Positions 1 to 10,957 of a DNA stretch of 60,000 bases are shown here, piece by piece. The stretch's first letter is position 1, and every line of letters begins with the position of its first letter. The notes under the pieces are model-generated. The model did no database searches, had not been told where the DNA came from, and saw only the letters and a list, made by a program, of their open reading frames with translations. The stretch spans positions 5,804,873 through 5,864,872 of the forward strand of contig CM055107.1 in the NCBI GenBank assembly GCA_029204225.1, in the 5' to 3' direction. The DNA is from Diphasiastrum complanatum (taxonomy: Eukaryota > Streptophyta > Lycopodiopsida > Lycopodiales > Lycopodiaceae). Made by a program: the position numbers and the translations under genes.

Positions 1-1706
1 CTAAAATCTCACCAAGTATTGAGTCCATTTTTTACTAATATTTGATCACTCAGTGTATTTTTCAGGGAAACCGTGTTGTCGTGGGAGCCCTAGTCATGAA
101 TGTCGAAAAAGTCAACCACAGAAAAAAAAAATAATCGAGAAAGAAAAGTTTCGGGTAAAAATGGGACCGAGAAATACGGATTTAGTGTCAAGGAATCCTA
201 GAAACCCTCACGACAAAGTTTGGGCAATTTACGGGCAATTAACAAAACGTGCAGGCCAAGTGGTTACCTAACAGACCAAAAATCTAGAAAAATAAGCAGT
301 GGGCGCACAGCCCTTGAAAAATCGAATAAAAGCCAAAAACAAAGGTATCCAAAAAAAAATGAAGGCGACCTACTAAAAATAGGAGTTGAAAAAGGGCCTC
401 ACCCAAAATTTGGATAATAAATGCCAAAACACCTTGGAGGCTAAAAAAATTGGGAGGTACACCCACTAGCCATTGACATTTTGGGCTTCTAGGGGGAAAC
501 TTGAATGGACTCCCTAGCCTTTGACAAAAATGGCCTCTTGGCTAGTTTTGGAAGAGAGTCTTGAGTGCACCACTCCCCCACTCTCTTATGGAGGCCACTA
601 GGTGTACTATCAAATGGGTTGAGGACAAATGGTAAAGAGGGCTTGAAGGGCATGGAAATTGACAAGCCCAATTGCTATAAAAGGAGGCCACTCTTTGTGT
701 TAATGATATAGTGAGCTTGTTGTTTAATTTCATTTTGTGTCTAAATGTTGCTCAATGCTAGTGCCTTGTAATTAGTTGCTTGATGTTAGTAACTCCATAG
801 CTAGTAATGAGTGATGCTTGTTTCTTGGGATTGTTTGTTGGATGAGTGCTAGTTGAAGGGTGATGCCTAATGTTAGTGTGGTGATGAGGGTTTGATCCAA
901 AGTTTGTATAGTGTTCAGATTGCAATGGTTTGATTGAATGGGTTGAGTATTTGGTTGAGGGTGTGAGTGATGAGTGTGGCTTGATTCTTGTGAGAGTGTT
1001 TTAGAATGTGTGAGGATGATTATTTTTTGGATTGATTGAGAGGATGTGGTTTGTCTTCCCTTTGTCATTAGGGTTTCATTATGGCTTGCTCAAACGAGCT
1101 TGTAGTAGATGACTTGTTTGGTGTGGAGTAATGGGTTGTTAGTTTAATGATTGCTTGTACCATCATGCATGCTCATTTTTGTTGATTGATTGGTTGCTGA
1201 TTTTTTAGCCATTACATCTTTTTGGCTTGTTTTTTTATAGACTTTCGGTTCAGTTTTTTCTCAACTGAACCGTTAACTTGTCAATCGCACCCTTCATATT
1301 CTAGAAAATTTGATGTTCTTTGTTTTCTCATTTTACGCCAACTCAATGCGACATGAGAAAAGTGGGAAAAACTGCATCAACATGCGTGGCTCTGATTTTA
1401 TGCTACAAATGTTGATGTCATAAAGAGCAATGGGCCTCAAGAGGAGGCATTCATGACTAGAGTATCCACACATAATGGCTACCTAATGGCATTCTGAGGT
1501 ATGACTCGGCTTTCATTGCTATTTGTGGATTTGTTGTAACATTCTACTTTACTTAATTTTTCATTTATATTCATCTCAATTTTATGAAGGGTTTTTGCTC
1601 TTACCTTCAAGCGAACGGTGGTAGGGCTTGGTTAGTTAGCAGGTCGTCCACCATCCGTGGTTGAAAAACACCACTTTGGTTAAAGTGTCACACTAGTCAC
1701 ACCCAC
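1..1706 (+). repeat. Ty3/gypsy-type LTR, left end outside window
   Basis: Non-coding block whose two ends (about 1-600 and 1628-1746) recur in reverse complement at 15380-16130. Shared landmarks are the 'CTCAGTGTATTTTTCAGGG' stretch near 50, the 'CTCCCCCACTCTCTTATGG' stretch near 572 and the 'CCGTGGTTGAAAAACACCA' stretch near 1655. It carries a TATA box at 676-683 and ends just before a primer-binding-like site, as expected for a 5' LTR. Roughly 1 kb (about 600-1640) is absent from the inverted copy. Assignment to gypsy rather than another LTR group is inference, because no coding region attached to this LTR is visible. Confidence 0.55.
676..683 (+). promoter_or_regulatory. LTR TATA box (TATAAAAG)
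   Basis: A clear TATA element inside the LTR at 1-1706. Transcription would begin about 25-30 bases downstream, which would be the U3/R border. The inverted partner at 15380-16456 has lost this segment. Confidence 0.5.
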
Positions 1707-1708
1707 CA

Positions 1709-1724
1709 TTGGCACTGTCTAGCG
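1709..1724 (+). other. Primer-binding-site-like sequence after LTR
   Basis: The sequence TTGGCACTGTCTAGCG directly follows the LTR and resembles the TTGGCGCCGTCTG-type sites seen next to plant gypsy LTRs. A diverged version (TTGGTACTATCTAGCG) sits at the same place in the inverted copy near 15400. The matching tRNA was not determined. Confidence 0.35.
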
Positions 1725-1746
1725 AAATACCTAGACCCGACGACCT

Positions 1747-2690
1747 CCCTGTCTGTCATAGCTACATCTTTGGAAAGCAGGCTAGGATTTCTTTTAGATC
1801 AAACCATAGGCATGCCACAAAAGATCTATTAGATGTTTTTCATTCCGATATTTGTGGACCTATGCAAACTCTTTCATTGTTAGATGCAAAGTATTTCATC
1901 ACTTTTATTGACGAGTTTTCTAGAAGAACAACTGTTTATTTCATTAAGTAGAAATCAGAGGCCATCATCAAATTCAGACAATTCAAAGAGCATGACGAAA
2001 ACCAAACTGGCAAAAGAATTAAAGCACTGAGGTTAGATAACTGGGGAGAATATATCTCCACCGAATTTAAGGAGTATTGCCTTAACAATGGCATTGAGCA
2101 ACATTACATCACCTCCTATTCGCCTCAATCAAATGGTCTTGCTGAGAGAAAGAACATAACCTTAGTCAAATCGGCAAAGTGCATGTTATCACATGCTACA
2201 CTTTCGAAGTCCTTTTGGACTGAATCTTTTTCAATAGAAACCTATATTCAGAATAGATGTCCTACTAAAGGTCTCTAAGGCAAAACACCATTTGAAATTT
2301 GGACAGGTACCAAACCTTCTCTATCAAACTTATGAGTTTTTGGATGTACTACTTTTGCACAGATTCCTCGTGATCTTAGGAAGAAGCTCGACTTTCAGAG
2401 TATCAAATATATTCTCATCAGCTACACTACTTCAGATCAAGCCTACAAGTTGTTCGATCCTATCGAGTCAAAGATATTCACTAGCCGGAATGTCATCTTC
2501 ATTGAAGATCAGTTTCAAGACCTCAAGGGAAAAGGCACAGCCCATCCAGTTGACCTGTCAGCTTCGCCTGACATATTGAACCTTCCAGTTCTTCAGTCGA
2601 CTATACCCATTGGCCCGAGCTCTTCTACTCTTCCCGAAGAACCTACCATCGGTGAAACAGAGGAAGATGATGTCGCAGTCCAGCGACTAT
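1747..2690 (+). pseudogene. Copia A: pre-integrase and integrase core, broken
   Basis: Ty1/copia integrase region. The translation carries the GAG-pre-integrase tail (CHSYIFGKQARISF) and then the catalytic core, with the three acidic residues in HSDICGPM, LRLDNWGEY and GLAERKN. The later SRNVIFIEDQF motif marks the end of the integrase module. A stop at 1949 and another near 2278 interrupt it. The 5' part of the element (gag, protease, 5' LTR) is missing, because the copy begins abruptly next to the gypsy LTR at about 1740. A 72-bp stretch to 2690 continues into the acidic linker before reverse transcriptase. Confidence 0.85.
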
Positions 2691-2850
2691 AGTATGATGG
2701 AAGTGATCAACTTCGCTTACCCAAAAATCTTCAAGAGCTAGCAGACCACCTATCGGGTATATCGACGAGTCTGCAGCCTACCTTGTTCAGGAGCTGACGA
2801 CTGTCGAAAAGACACTCAGTCAGACTGATTTCGATCTCTAAAAAAAAGCT

Positions 2851-3545
2851 ATGGATAAAGAGTATTCATCTCTTATCAAGAACCAGACATGGACGATTGT
2901 CGAATTACCTGCTAGTAGAAACGTAGTTGATTGCAAATGGATTTTCAAAATCAAATACAAGACAAATGAAAGCATCGACAAAAGAAAAGTCTGACTTGTT
3001 GCCAGAGGATTTTATCAAGTATACAATGTCGATTACATTGAGACTTTCAGTCTAGTAGTCAAGCATTTTTCTATTCGACGCAGCAGATTTGAAAATACAT
3101 CAAATGGATGTACAAACAACATATCTCAATAGAGTTATTGAAGAAGACATTTACATGGTGCAACCCGAAGGTTATATTATCGAGGGTAAACACAATCATG
3201 TGTGTAACTCCATAAGGCACTTTATGGCTTGAAGCAATCTGCTCGAGCATGGTTCCAAAGGATCAATACTTTCCTTATTAATCAAGGCTACACACCTAGC
3301 TCTTCAGATTCAAATGTTTATTTCAAGACAGTGCAACAGTCTTTTATCATTAACACTTTGTATGTGAATGACACATTGCTCTTCAACAACAATATCGATC
3401 TAACAAAGAAGGCAAGTCAATGCTATCTTCTGAATTCGACATGACTGATCTGGACGAAGCTCATTTCTGTCTTGTTGTTCAAATCCACAGAGACATAAAA
3501 TAGAAGTTGGTCTACATTACTCAATAGAGGTACATCTACAATATG
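2851..3545 (+). pseudogene. Copia A: reverse transcriptase, broken
   Basis: Begins with the copia RT opening (MDKEYSSLIKNQTW, then CKWIFKIKYK). After several stops and a frameshift it resumes at HKALYGLKQSARAWF, about 3210-3250. The active-site YVDD is changed to YVND (NTLYVNDTLLF, about 3355-3385), which removes a catalytic aspartate. Stops occur near 2990 and throughout 3090-3210. This RT is inactive. Confidence 0.85.
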
Positions 3546-4629
3546 TTAGTCAGGTATAATTTAATTAATTGCAAGTTAGCTCTCTCACCAAGGGAACCAG
3601 ATCTCAACGTTGTCGAAGGACCAATGTCCTCAAACAACTCATGAGAAGTAATAGATGTGTATCCTTATCATTCTATTATAGGATTTATTATTTACGCAAT
3701 GATATGTACCAGGCCAGACATAGCTTTTGCAGTCAGCTCTCTCAGTCAATTTATGACTAACCTTGGTGTAACACATTGGAAGGCTCTTATCAGAGTTATG
3801 AGATATCTTTGAGCTACTATGGACTTTTGCATTTGTTATGGAGCAGTCAGGAATGACAAACTTAATTTACTCAATGAGTACACAGATGCAAGTTGGGCAG
3901 GAGATATAGACACTCGTATATCCACCTCTGGATTTACATTCTTCCTCAATAATGGTCCTATTTTTCGGAATAGTCACAAGCAATCTTCCATAGCTCTATC
4001 TTCCACTGAATCAGAGTATATTACAGCCTCTCACTACAAGAAAATGTGATAAAAATTGTAGAAAAAAATAGCAAAAATTACGAAAATTTTCGTATTTTTT
4101 GCCATTTTTTGTCAAAAAGAATTTGCGAAAACGGTTTCCGCAATTTTTTTGGCAAATCCGCAATTTTGGACCCACAATTTTTTTGGCTAATTTTTCGTAA
4201 TTTTTATGGCTAAATTAACAATAAAAAAAATTGCGAAAACCCACCCGTAACTTTTTGACATAATAATTGCGGATTTATTTCCACAATTTGTTTGGCTCAT
4301 ATTTTTTGCCAGATTTTTTGGGCAAAAATTGTCAAAAAAATTGCAAAAATTCATTTCCACAATCTTTGTGGCAAAAATTGCAGATATTTTTTTCCAATTT
4401 TTTGTGCAAAATTTGAGAAAAAATTACGGAAATTCATTTCGTATAATTTGCAAAAAATAAACTCGCAATAGAATATAAATTGCGAATTTATTTCTGCAAT
4501 TTTTATACACTATTTTGAAAAAAACATTGTGGAAATGAATTTCCGCAATTGTTTTGACAATTTTTGCCAAAAAAAATTGCGAGTAAATATCTGCAATTTG
4601 TTGGCTAAAATTGCAAAAAATATCACCAA

Positions 4630-4643
4630 CCCTAAACCCTAAA
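4630..4643 (+). repeat. Two telomere-type units (CCCTAAA)x2
   Basis: Short telo-box-like motif inside the CACTA element. It is too short to suggest a telomeric array. Confidence 0.7.
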
Positions 4644-5009
4644 CCTCGATAGCAAGTTCTTTACCTCAAATAACGGCTAAGCTAAACATGACTACCGTGG
4701 CGTCGGATCCTTCTCTATAGTTGCACGCTACATGACATACGAAAAAAATTATGAAATTGTAAGAAAACTTATCTCTATCTCTCTAATGATATCCATACTT
4801 TTTATAAGGCTTTCACAATTTAGAGTACGACATCTCATGCATTGTCTTATGTCTCAAAGTACATGTGCAATAATTAGACTCTTAGAAAGAAGTGAGGTTA
4901 AATCTCTTTAACTGTAGATAACGGTTGATCATTGAACCCAACTGTTGTAGCATTGGATCCTCCTCTACAGCAACATGATGCATGATCAAAACTGAAATAA
5001 GGAATATAT

Positions 5010-5085
5010 CTCATTCTCTCTCTCTTTCTCATTCTCTCTTTCTCTCTCTTTGTCTCTCTCCCTCTCCCTCTCTTTATGTAGATAG
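5010..5085 (+). repeat. CT-rich low-complexity tract
   Basis: Imperfect CTCTCT/CTTTCTC run inside the CACTA element, next to its second internal repeat unit. Confidence 0.75.
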
Positions 5086-5770
5086 GTAGGACCGTACCAA
5101 GTTTCAAAAGAAAGAGATGGAGAGAGAGAAAGAAGAAATGAGAAGTCCACGACGGGAGAAATTGCAAAAAATTTTATTCAATGTTTTCTGCAATTTCTAC
5201 CGCGAAAACATTTTTCGCAATTTTGGCCACGATAAAAAAAATTGCAAAAAAATCTTTTTCGCACTTTTTGCTGCAAATTCCTATGATGACGACAAAAATT
5301 GCAGAAGTTTTTTGCAATTTTTTTTGCAATTTTTGCCAAGACGGTAGAAATTGCGGACGATTTTCTACAATTTCTGCCATAACGGTATAAATTACGAAAA
5401 AAAAATTCGTAATTTTTTGGCTTTTTGCAATTTTTTTTCGGCAATTTTTGTCACCTTTTCTTGTAGTGTCTCAAGCTACAAAGGAAACAGTTTGGTTGAG
5501 AAACTTACTTTCAGATATCAGTCTCAATCAATATGCTCCGACATTATTATAATCAAAGTGCCATTGCCTTATTAGCCACTAGATTTCATTCTAGGAGTAA
5601 GCACATTGAACTTAAGTATCACTATGTTAGAAGTAAAGTTCTCAACAAAGAGATCAGATTATAGTACCGTAGAACGCAAGATATGACAGCGGATATTTTT
5701 ACCAAATCATTAAGCTTGGAAGCACACGGAAGGTTTTGTGTTGACTTAAGTTTGAAGGTCAATGCATTCA

Positions 5771-5783
5771 GATTAAGGGGGAG
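5771..5783 (+). other. Copia A polypurine tract
   Basis: The purine-rich GATTAAGGGGGAG directly precedes TGTTGG, the first bases of the 3' LTR. The same tract type precedes the LTRs of copia F (56648) and copia G (31655). Confidence 0.8.
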
Positions 5784-6951
5784 TGTTGGATTATTCTCCT
5801 TTTTACTAATCGACTAATCGGTTTTAATTCTCATCCATTGTTTATCCAGTTCAGCAGATTTTCTCGTGTTTTCCCAGTCTACAGAATTACAAGTGTTTTT
5901 ACAGTCTATAAAAATACACAAAATTCGGCAACAGTGTCGGATTTTTTTTTTCTCTCTCTACAAAACCTGACAGTTTCACCATTTAGCCACAGTCAACCGA
6001 CACTGTAAAAAATACAAGTAAAAATTATAGTGTCAGCTTTTTCGTCTTTTTCACTTTTCGGATTTTCTCTCACTTTGGTTTTTTCACAAAATGACAAATG
6101 CCCTAAAAGTCAAGGAAATGACTTTAGCAAAGGACTCGCATTTTTCGCATTTCTCGCCTGTGGCAATTTACGTTCATTTCTACGTGACAATTATGTTCAT
6201 TTATGCAGACAAACTGTTTATGGCAATTTTGTCGTCGCTTATCAGTAATCAATTTCTGAGAAGGAATTGGATGAATGCCAGCGAGTTCGAGCCAACTGGC
6301 AATTGCATTTGACGACCTAACTACTTAGTATAAATCAGTTGTTCATACATCTCATTATAAGCAAGTAACGAAGTGAAGTCATATGTTGTGAATCGTGAAG
6401 GAGTTGAGTGTTATTACACAATGCTTCATGCGCTCTTATCAAGCAGATCGTTCACAACTAGAAAGTATTGTAGTTAGCTCTCTATCAAGCTTTCAAGCTT
6501 GAACTCTCTTGAGCATTCTAGCTAAGTCTTTTAGAATTTATTTTAGAGTTGCTATTGCGCTATTGCTTATCAACAGAGTTGTTTATTATAGATTTATTCT
6601 CAATTACTCAGAGATAGCTTTAGAGTGCATGGTTTCTATCTGCTATTGTCTTGCGCTCATTAGCATCTGATCTTGTTTTCCTAAATTAATACTATTTTCT
6701 GATTACGTGTAATATGTGTCAGAATGCATGCATCTTTGTATTGCTTTTGTAATTAATAGAGATTGTTTGAGAATTCAATACTTTATGTTTAGCTACGTAA
6801 TCACTTATATCTAGTGATTTCAAAGTTAGTTGCTAAATATTGAATGTGATTACCATCACTATTGCTTTGTTCAATTTTTGATAGGCGTAGTCATGCATTG
6901 AAAGTAGGAAGTTTTCGCAATTATCTTATCCATTCTATTTTCTCACAGACA
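5784..6951 (+). repeat. Copia A 3' LTR (TGTTGG type)
   Basis: Starts TGTTGGATTATTC right after the polypurine tract and runs about 1.17 kb without coding content to the point where copia B integrase resumes. It contains repeated CAGTGTCGG...TTTTTCG modules near 5925-6060 and a TATAAAT near 6330. Two open frames of about 72 codons at 6030-6312 look like chance. The right edge (about 6951, after CAGACA) is inferred from the resumption of integrase coding. The start sequence and modules match LTRs E and F. Confidence 0.65.
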
Positions 6952-6954
6952 TGA

Positions 6955-8415
6955 TTGAAACCATCACTCAAAAATATTAGAGTGTTTGGTTGTATTGCTT
7001 ACGTTCAGATCCTTGAAGATTTAAGAAAGAAATTGGACGACAAAAGCAAAAAATCAATTTTCATTGGCTATTCCCCAGATCACAAGGCATACAAGCTCTA
7101 CAATCCGGACACTCAAAAGGCATACACTAGTAGAGATGTCATTTTTGTTGAAGATCAATTTATCAACCACAAAGAGAAAGGACGAGTTCCGATCCAAGTA
7201 TCGATTTTTTTTTTTATCCATGTATCGAAATTAGCTCCAGGATAAAAAAAAATCAGAAAATCGTTACTGACTCAAAAAATGAGTCGAAACTTCAACAGGT
7301 TGAATCACATCAGGGGGTCGAAATTCATCCAAGAAGGTCAAATCGACCCAAACAACCTCCATTCCAATTTATAGATGATGCAGCTTGTTACTTTGTGCAG
7401 GAATCAAACATAGTTTCAGAGACAATGTCTACAACTGATGCTGATCAATGGAGAGCAGCGATGGACACATAATTCAATTCTCTGATGGAGAATCAAACGT
7501 GGACAGTCACTGAGCTGCCAAAGGGTCAAAATCCGATTCCATGCAAATGGATATTCAAGGCGAAGTATAATGTTGAAGGAAGGCTAAATCGATACAAAAC
7601 CAGGCTAGTCGCCCAAAGACTATTTCCAGATTTCCAAATCTAGATTATTTTGAGACCTTTAGCCCAGTTTTCAAACATGCTTCGATCAGACTATTACTTT
7701 CTTTTGTAGGTGCAGCAGATCTTGAAGTCCATCAAATGGATGTCCAGACTGCTTTCCTCAATGGGACCATTAAAGAGGAAATCTATATGTCACAACCAAA
7801 GGGATATGAAATTAGAGGTAAGCAACACCTTGTATGTAAAATTCACAAGGCACTCTATGGGCTGAAACAGTCACCCAGGGTCTGGTTCCAAAAAATCAAT
7901 GCATTTCTTATTGAGAATGGTTTCATTCCAAATTCAGTAGTATCGAATGTCTACCTCAAGTATGTATCAAATTTTTTCATCATCATCACTCAACTGTAAA
8001 CCAAGCCTCTTTCCACTCGACCTTGGACTAAAGCTATCAAAGGAATAATCTCCTCAAACTGAGGTAGAAAAGGAGGAAATGAAGCAAAATCCATTTCACT
8101 CCATCATCGGCTCACTGATGTACACAATGATCTACACACGACCAGGTTTTGCATATTCGATCAGTTCACTCAGCTAGTTCCTATCAAATCCAGGTCTAAC
8201 CCATTGGAAAGCACTCACAAAGGTCATGAAGTACGTCCAAGCAACCAAGAATCTCAGCATTTGTTATGGAGGCAACCAATCTGCCAGTATTCTTGAAGGC
8301 TACACAAATGTGGATTGGACAGGACATATCGATACCAGAAGGTCGAATTCTGGATTTGTATTTTTATACAATCAAGGCCCAATTTTTTAAAACAACCAAA
8401 AGATTAAGTACATCC
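6955..8415 (+). pseudogene. Copia B: integrase end, RT and RNase H remnant
   Basis: A second + strand copia copy. It opens within the integrase C-terminal part (KPSLKNIRVFGC, then SRDVIFVEDQF at about 7130-7155). It continues through the RT start (about 7440-7700, with stops) into an open stretch 7736-7999 that carries MDVQTAFLNGTIKEEIYM and ALYGLKQSPRVWFQ, and ends with RNase H-side coding (YTRPGFAYSISSLS, about 8130-8170). The RT centre after 7999, including the YVDD region, is deleted. It is cut off at about 8415 near the LTR of copia C. Copia A probably inserted into this element, since B resumes at the end of A's LTR. Confidence 0.8.
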
Positions 8416-8429
8416 ATGACCTGTGTACT

Positions 8430-8896
8430 GCAGCAAGCCTTCACATGTGTGAAGAGTGCCTTGTCATCTAGATCCACCAATAGGAGTCAAATATGATCCT
8501 TATCCAAAGTTGACTTTCTCACTCTAGCTAGAAACCAACAACTAGTCTCCACAAAAGTAGGAATATTCCCTATAAAATAGGATCTAATGGAATATTTCTA
8601 TCTTATCACCTACAAGCTTATCCACATGTGTGAATGGAAACTTGACATGTGTGAGTAATAACTCATTCACATGGAAGTGCAATCTATTTACATAAAGTTT
8701 GGTCAAAATGACCAATTCCAAGATTCTACTCAAAGGTCAATTTCACACTTGTGTAGATCTAGCTAAAATCAATCTAACTTAATAAAAGTGACTTATGTAC
8801 ATCAGTTCACATGTGGGAATAGGCAGATCTCACTATGAACATAGATCTTAAGATTAACATGCTACATTAACCAAGTTGGAAGTGACAATTTCAACA
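8430..8896 (-). repeat. Copia C 3' LTR, truncated
   Basis: On the minus strand a GAGGAGGAG-type purine tract (8897-8908) is followed by TGTTGAAATTGTC, a normal copia 3' LTR start, with the edge at 8896. The block contains several CACATGTG motifs. Its outer end does not show the TGTCAATTTTTAGAG edge that adjoins the PBS in the right copy at 10958, so the U5 end appears to be missing. Confidence 0.55.
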
Positions 8897-9087
8897 CTCC
8901 TCCTCAATTCTAACTTGGTAAATCCAATGTACATCTATCTACAATTCCAAGAGAAAATATCCAGCTACAAATAAGGAGTAAAATTGAGATTCCAATAGAT
9001 AATGATGTTCATGAAGGATCTTTCACCATCTCTTAAAGGATCCCTTACAATAAGTGACAAAAAATTTACAAGTGATGCAAAGAGAAA

Positions 9088-10380
9088 CTATGCAACATGC
9101 GAAGCCTTGAATTCCAAGGCATTGTGTGCAGTTGATGATATGTCCATTGAACTTATGAGTGCATTAGAAGTGTTGAGCTTATATAACCAAGCTCTTGCTG
9201 AATCTTTGAGACCATAAGGACTCTTTTGCAAAAAACATACTTTGTCTTCAATTTCCTCCTTGATGAACCACCTTGATTGCCTCATGAAGATCTCCTCCTC
9301 CAAGTAGCCATTGCCATTGAAGAAGGCTTTATTTACTCCTTGTGATTTGATAACATCTTCAAATAAAATAGGTTCATCAAGCATTGAAGTCATCAAAGTG
9401 TAGGATGTGTATGGTTGATTGACTTCTCCTTGTATACCTTTGCCAAGATAAGTGAGCCTTGAAGGCTTCGGCCCTTGCCCTTGAGGATCTCCTTGGATCT
9501 CTCGGGTCTTGAGGTGGATCCTCAAGATTCTGATCATTTTGTTGCTCCTCTCTCTTGGATCTTTAGGTGAATCCTCAAGATCTTGATCACTTTGATGTTC
9601 CTCCTCAAAACTTGCAAGATCTTTGACATCAAGATCATATGTTGTCCTCCCATTCACATAAGTATCCTTTGAATTTGGTGCTCCATCCTCCACCTGGGCA
9701 CACTTGACTTGGTCTTTAATGGTTGTTGTAGTCTTCTTTTTGCCTTTGATTGAGAAGGTTTCATTCTCATCATCATCATGTAAGTTCAAGGAACCAATCC
9801 TCTTCCTCACATATTGCATTCTACTCTCCTCGGCTACAAGCACACTATGCAACTTGTTAATGGATGGTAAAATGTCTAGAATGGCAAAATTTTGAGCTAA
9901 ATTGGAGAACTCATCTCCAAGACCATTAAGGATGATTTGAACAAGCTCATTGTCATGAATTTTGTCACCTATGCAAGCTAGCTCCTTGTTGAGTGACTTA
10001 ATTCTAAGCACATATTCTTGTGCTCTTTCACCACTTCCTCTCATACTTTGCAAGATCTGATTCTTTAGCATAAGCACTCTTGAAGTGTTCTTAGGTTCAT
10101 ATATTGCCTCAAAGGAGTCCCAAGCCTCCTTTGATGAAGTACAAAATAAAATCACAACAAGAAGATCATTACTAACATTCATTTTCAAACAATGAAGTGC
10201 TAGTCTTGCCCTCTTCTTGTATTTTACTTGTTCTTGACCTCCTTGAGGTTCTTCCTCAACTCCAAGAACAATATCATAGAGGTCATGGATCAGTGATTCC
10301 ATCCTCACTTTCCAAATGGAATAGTTTGTGGAAGTTAGCCTCTCCCTAGATTCTAACAAAAATCCACCAATGGATGACAT
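9088..10380 (-). CDS. Copia C: open gag-RT fusion ORF, 430 codons
   Basis: Starts at an ATG (10378-10380) and stays open. Residues 1 to about 215 are a copia gag of the UBN2 type, with the N-terminal NYSIWKVRMESL motif and YVLRIKSLNKEL. There is no CCHC zinc knuckle, protease or integrase. A charged linker leads to a pre-RT piece (EPILFEDVIKS) fused directly to an RT fragment with FNGNGYLEEEIFM and KSPYGLKDSARAWL at about residues 345-395, ending in a short unrelated tail. This is an internal-deletion derivative that has kept its frame through at least two junctions. It could supply Gag but cannot reverse-transcribe, because it lacks YVDD. It may be a non-autonomous element or simply a young fossil. 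Confidence 0.75.
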   Translation of the reverse strand: MSSIGGFLLESRERLTSTNYSIWKVRMESLIHDLYDIVLGVEEEPQGGQEQVKYKKRARLALHCLKMNVSNDLLVVILFCTSSKEAWDSFEAIYEPKNTSRVLMLKNQILQSMRGSGERAQEYVLRIKSLNKELACIGDKIHDNELVQIILNGLGDEFSNLAQNFAILDILPSINKLHSVLVAEESRMQYVRKRIGSLNLHDDDENETFSIKGKKKTTTTIKDQVKCAQVEDGAPNSKDTYVNGRTTYDLDVKDLASFEEEHQSDQDLEDSPKDPRERSNKMIRILRIHLKTREIQGDPQGQGPKPSRLTYLGKGIQGEVNQPYTSYTLMTSMLDEPILFEDVIKSQGVNKAFFNGNGYLEEEIFMRQSRWFIKEEIEDKVCFLQKSPYGLKDSARAWLYKLNTSNALISSMDISSTAHNALEFKASHVA

Positions 10381-10944
10381 TATGAATGATTACCTATGAG
10401 ATGCACAAAGATCTCTTGATATTAAATGATCTAAGTCAGATTTCTAGCTTTCTAATAAGCTTCTAATCTCAACCCAATCAGCCTAGCTCAACTTGGATGA
10501 TGGTAAAATAGATCTACTCAAAAATCCTAGCAAATCACTCCTTCAAAAGATTGATTCTAGCACTATTTTGCTTTAAATTTTACACACACTTAAGATCTGA
10601 ACAAATCAACCTTATAGATCTGATCTAATGCTTCAAAATGAATTGCTTCAATGACTCAAATCACTATTTGATCATTAGCATTCAATAGATTGAATCTAGA
10701 TCTAGACAATGCACCAAAAACCTTGACTAATATGCACATTTTTTTTTCTAAAGGAAGTAAATTTGAAGGTTGTTGTATGGTTTCGCATGTGTGGACAGTA
10801 CTTCAGCAGCCCACAAATTGATCTTCACCAAAAATAATGATGATACTTCTCTCCTTGAACTCATCCTCTCAACTAGAACTCAAAAACAACACATTGTCAA
10901 TGATTTCACAAGTACTATTAATCATTTTGATCACTCTTAGACTT
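10381..10944 (-). other. Copia C leader between PBS and gag
   Basis: About 560 bp, AT-rich and without a credible ORF. It lies where the untranslated leader of a copia element is expected. Confidence 0.5.
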
Positions 10945-10957
10945 GGTTCTGATACCA
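10945..10957 (-). other. Copia C primer-binding site
   Basis: Minus strand reads TGGTATCAGAACC, close to the initiator-methionine tRNA complement TGGTATCAGAGC used by most plant copia elements. It directly adjoins the LTR edge at 10958. Confidence 0.8.

Larger units (their letters stand above)
4032..5468. mobile_element. Non-autonomous CACTA-type transposon, 1437 bp
   Basis: Termini are CACTACAAGAAAA at 4032 and TTTTCTTGTAGTG ending at 5468, the classic En/Spm-CACTA terminal inverted repeat. They are flanked by a 3-bp duplication TCT (4029-4031 and 5469-5471), the size usual for this superfamily. Both subterminal zones (4045-4620 and 5160-5455) are packed with short GCAATTTTT / AAAAATTGC modules in both orientations, the usual transposase-binding arrangement. 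The centre holds two diverged copies of a segment of about 120 bp (about 4670-4790 and 4918-5035), a CT-rich tract and two telomere-type CCCTAAA units. No transposase is visible, so mobilisation would need an enzyme supplied in trans. Confidence 0.9.
3569..5760 (+). pseudogene. Copia A: RNase H split by a CACTA insertion
   Basis: The first part (to 4031) covers the RT thumb and RNase H start, with DASWAGDIDTR and the SSTESEYI motif. The second part (5469-5760) resumes in the same sense with the WLRNLLSD-like stretch and the HIELKYH motif, and ends with a DIFTKSL-type element just before the polypurine tract. The 1437-bp interruption (4032-5468) is a DNA transposon flanked by a TCT duplication. 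Frameshifts are also present near 3560-3830, so the copy was probably already dead. Confidence 0.85.

Noticed and set aside
772-1068. Minus-strand frame of 98 codons
   Set aside because: His/Thr/Gln-rich by composition, inside the LTR and opposite to its TATA box.
4630-4643. Telomere or interstitial telomeric array
   Set aside because: Only two units, within a transposon.
5117-5444. Several overlapping frames of 70-88 codons on both strands
   Set aside because: They translate the AT-rich subterminal repeats of the CACTA element.
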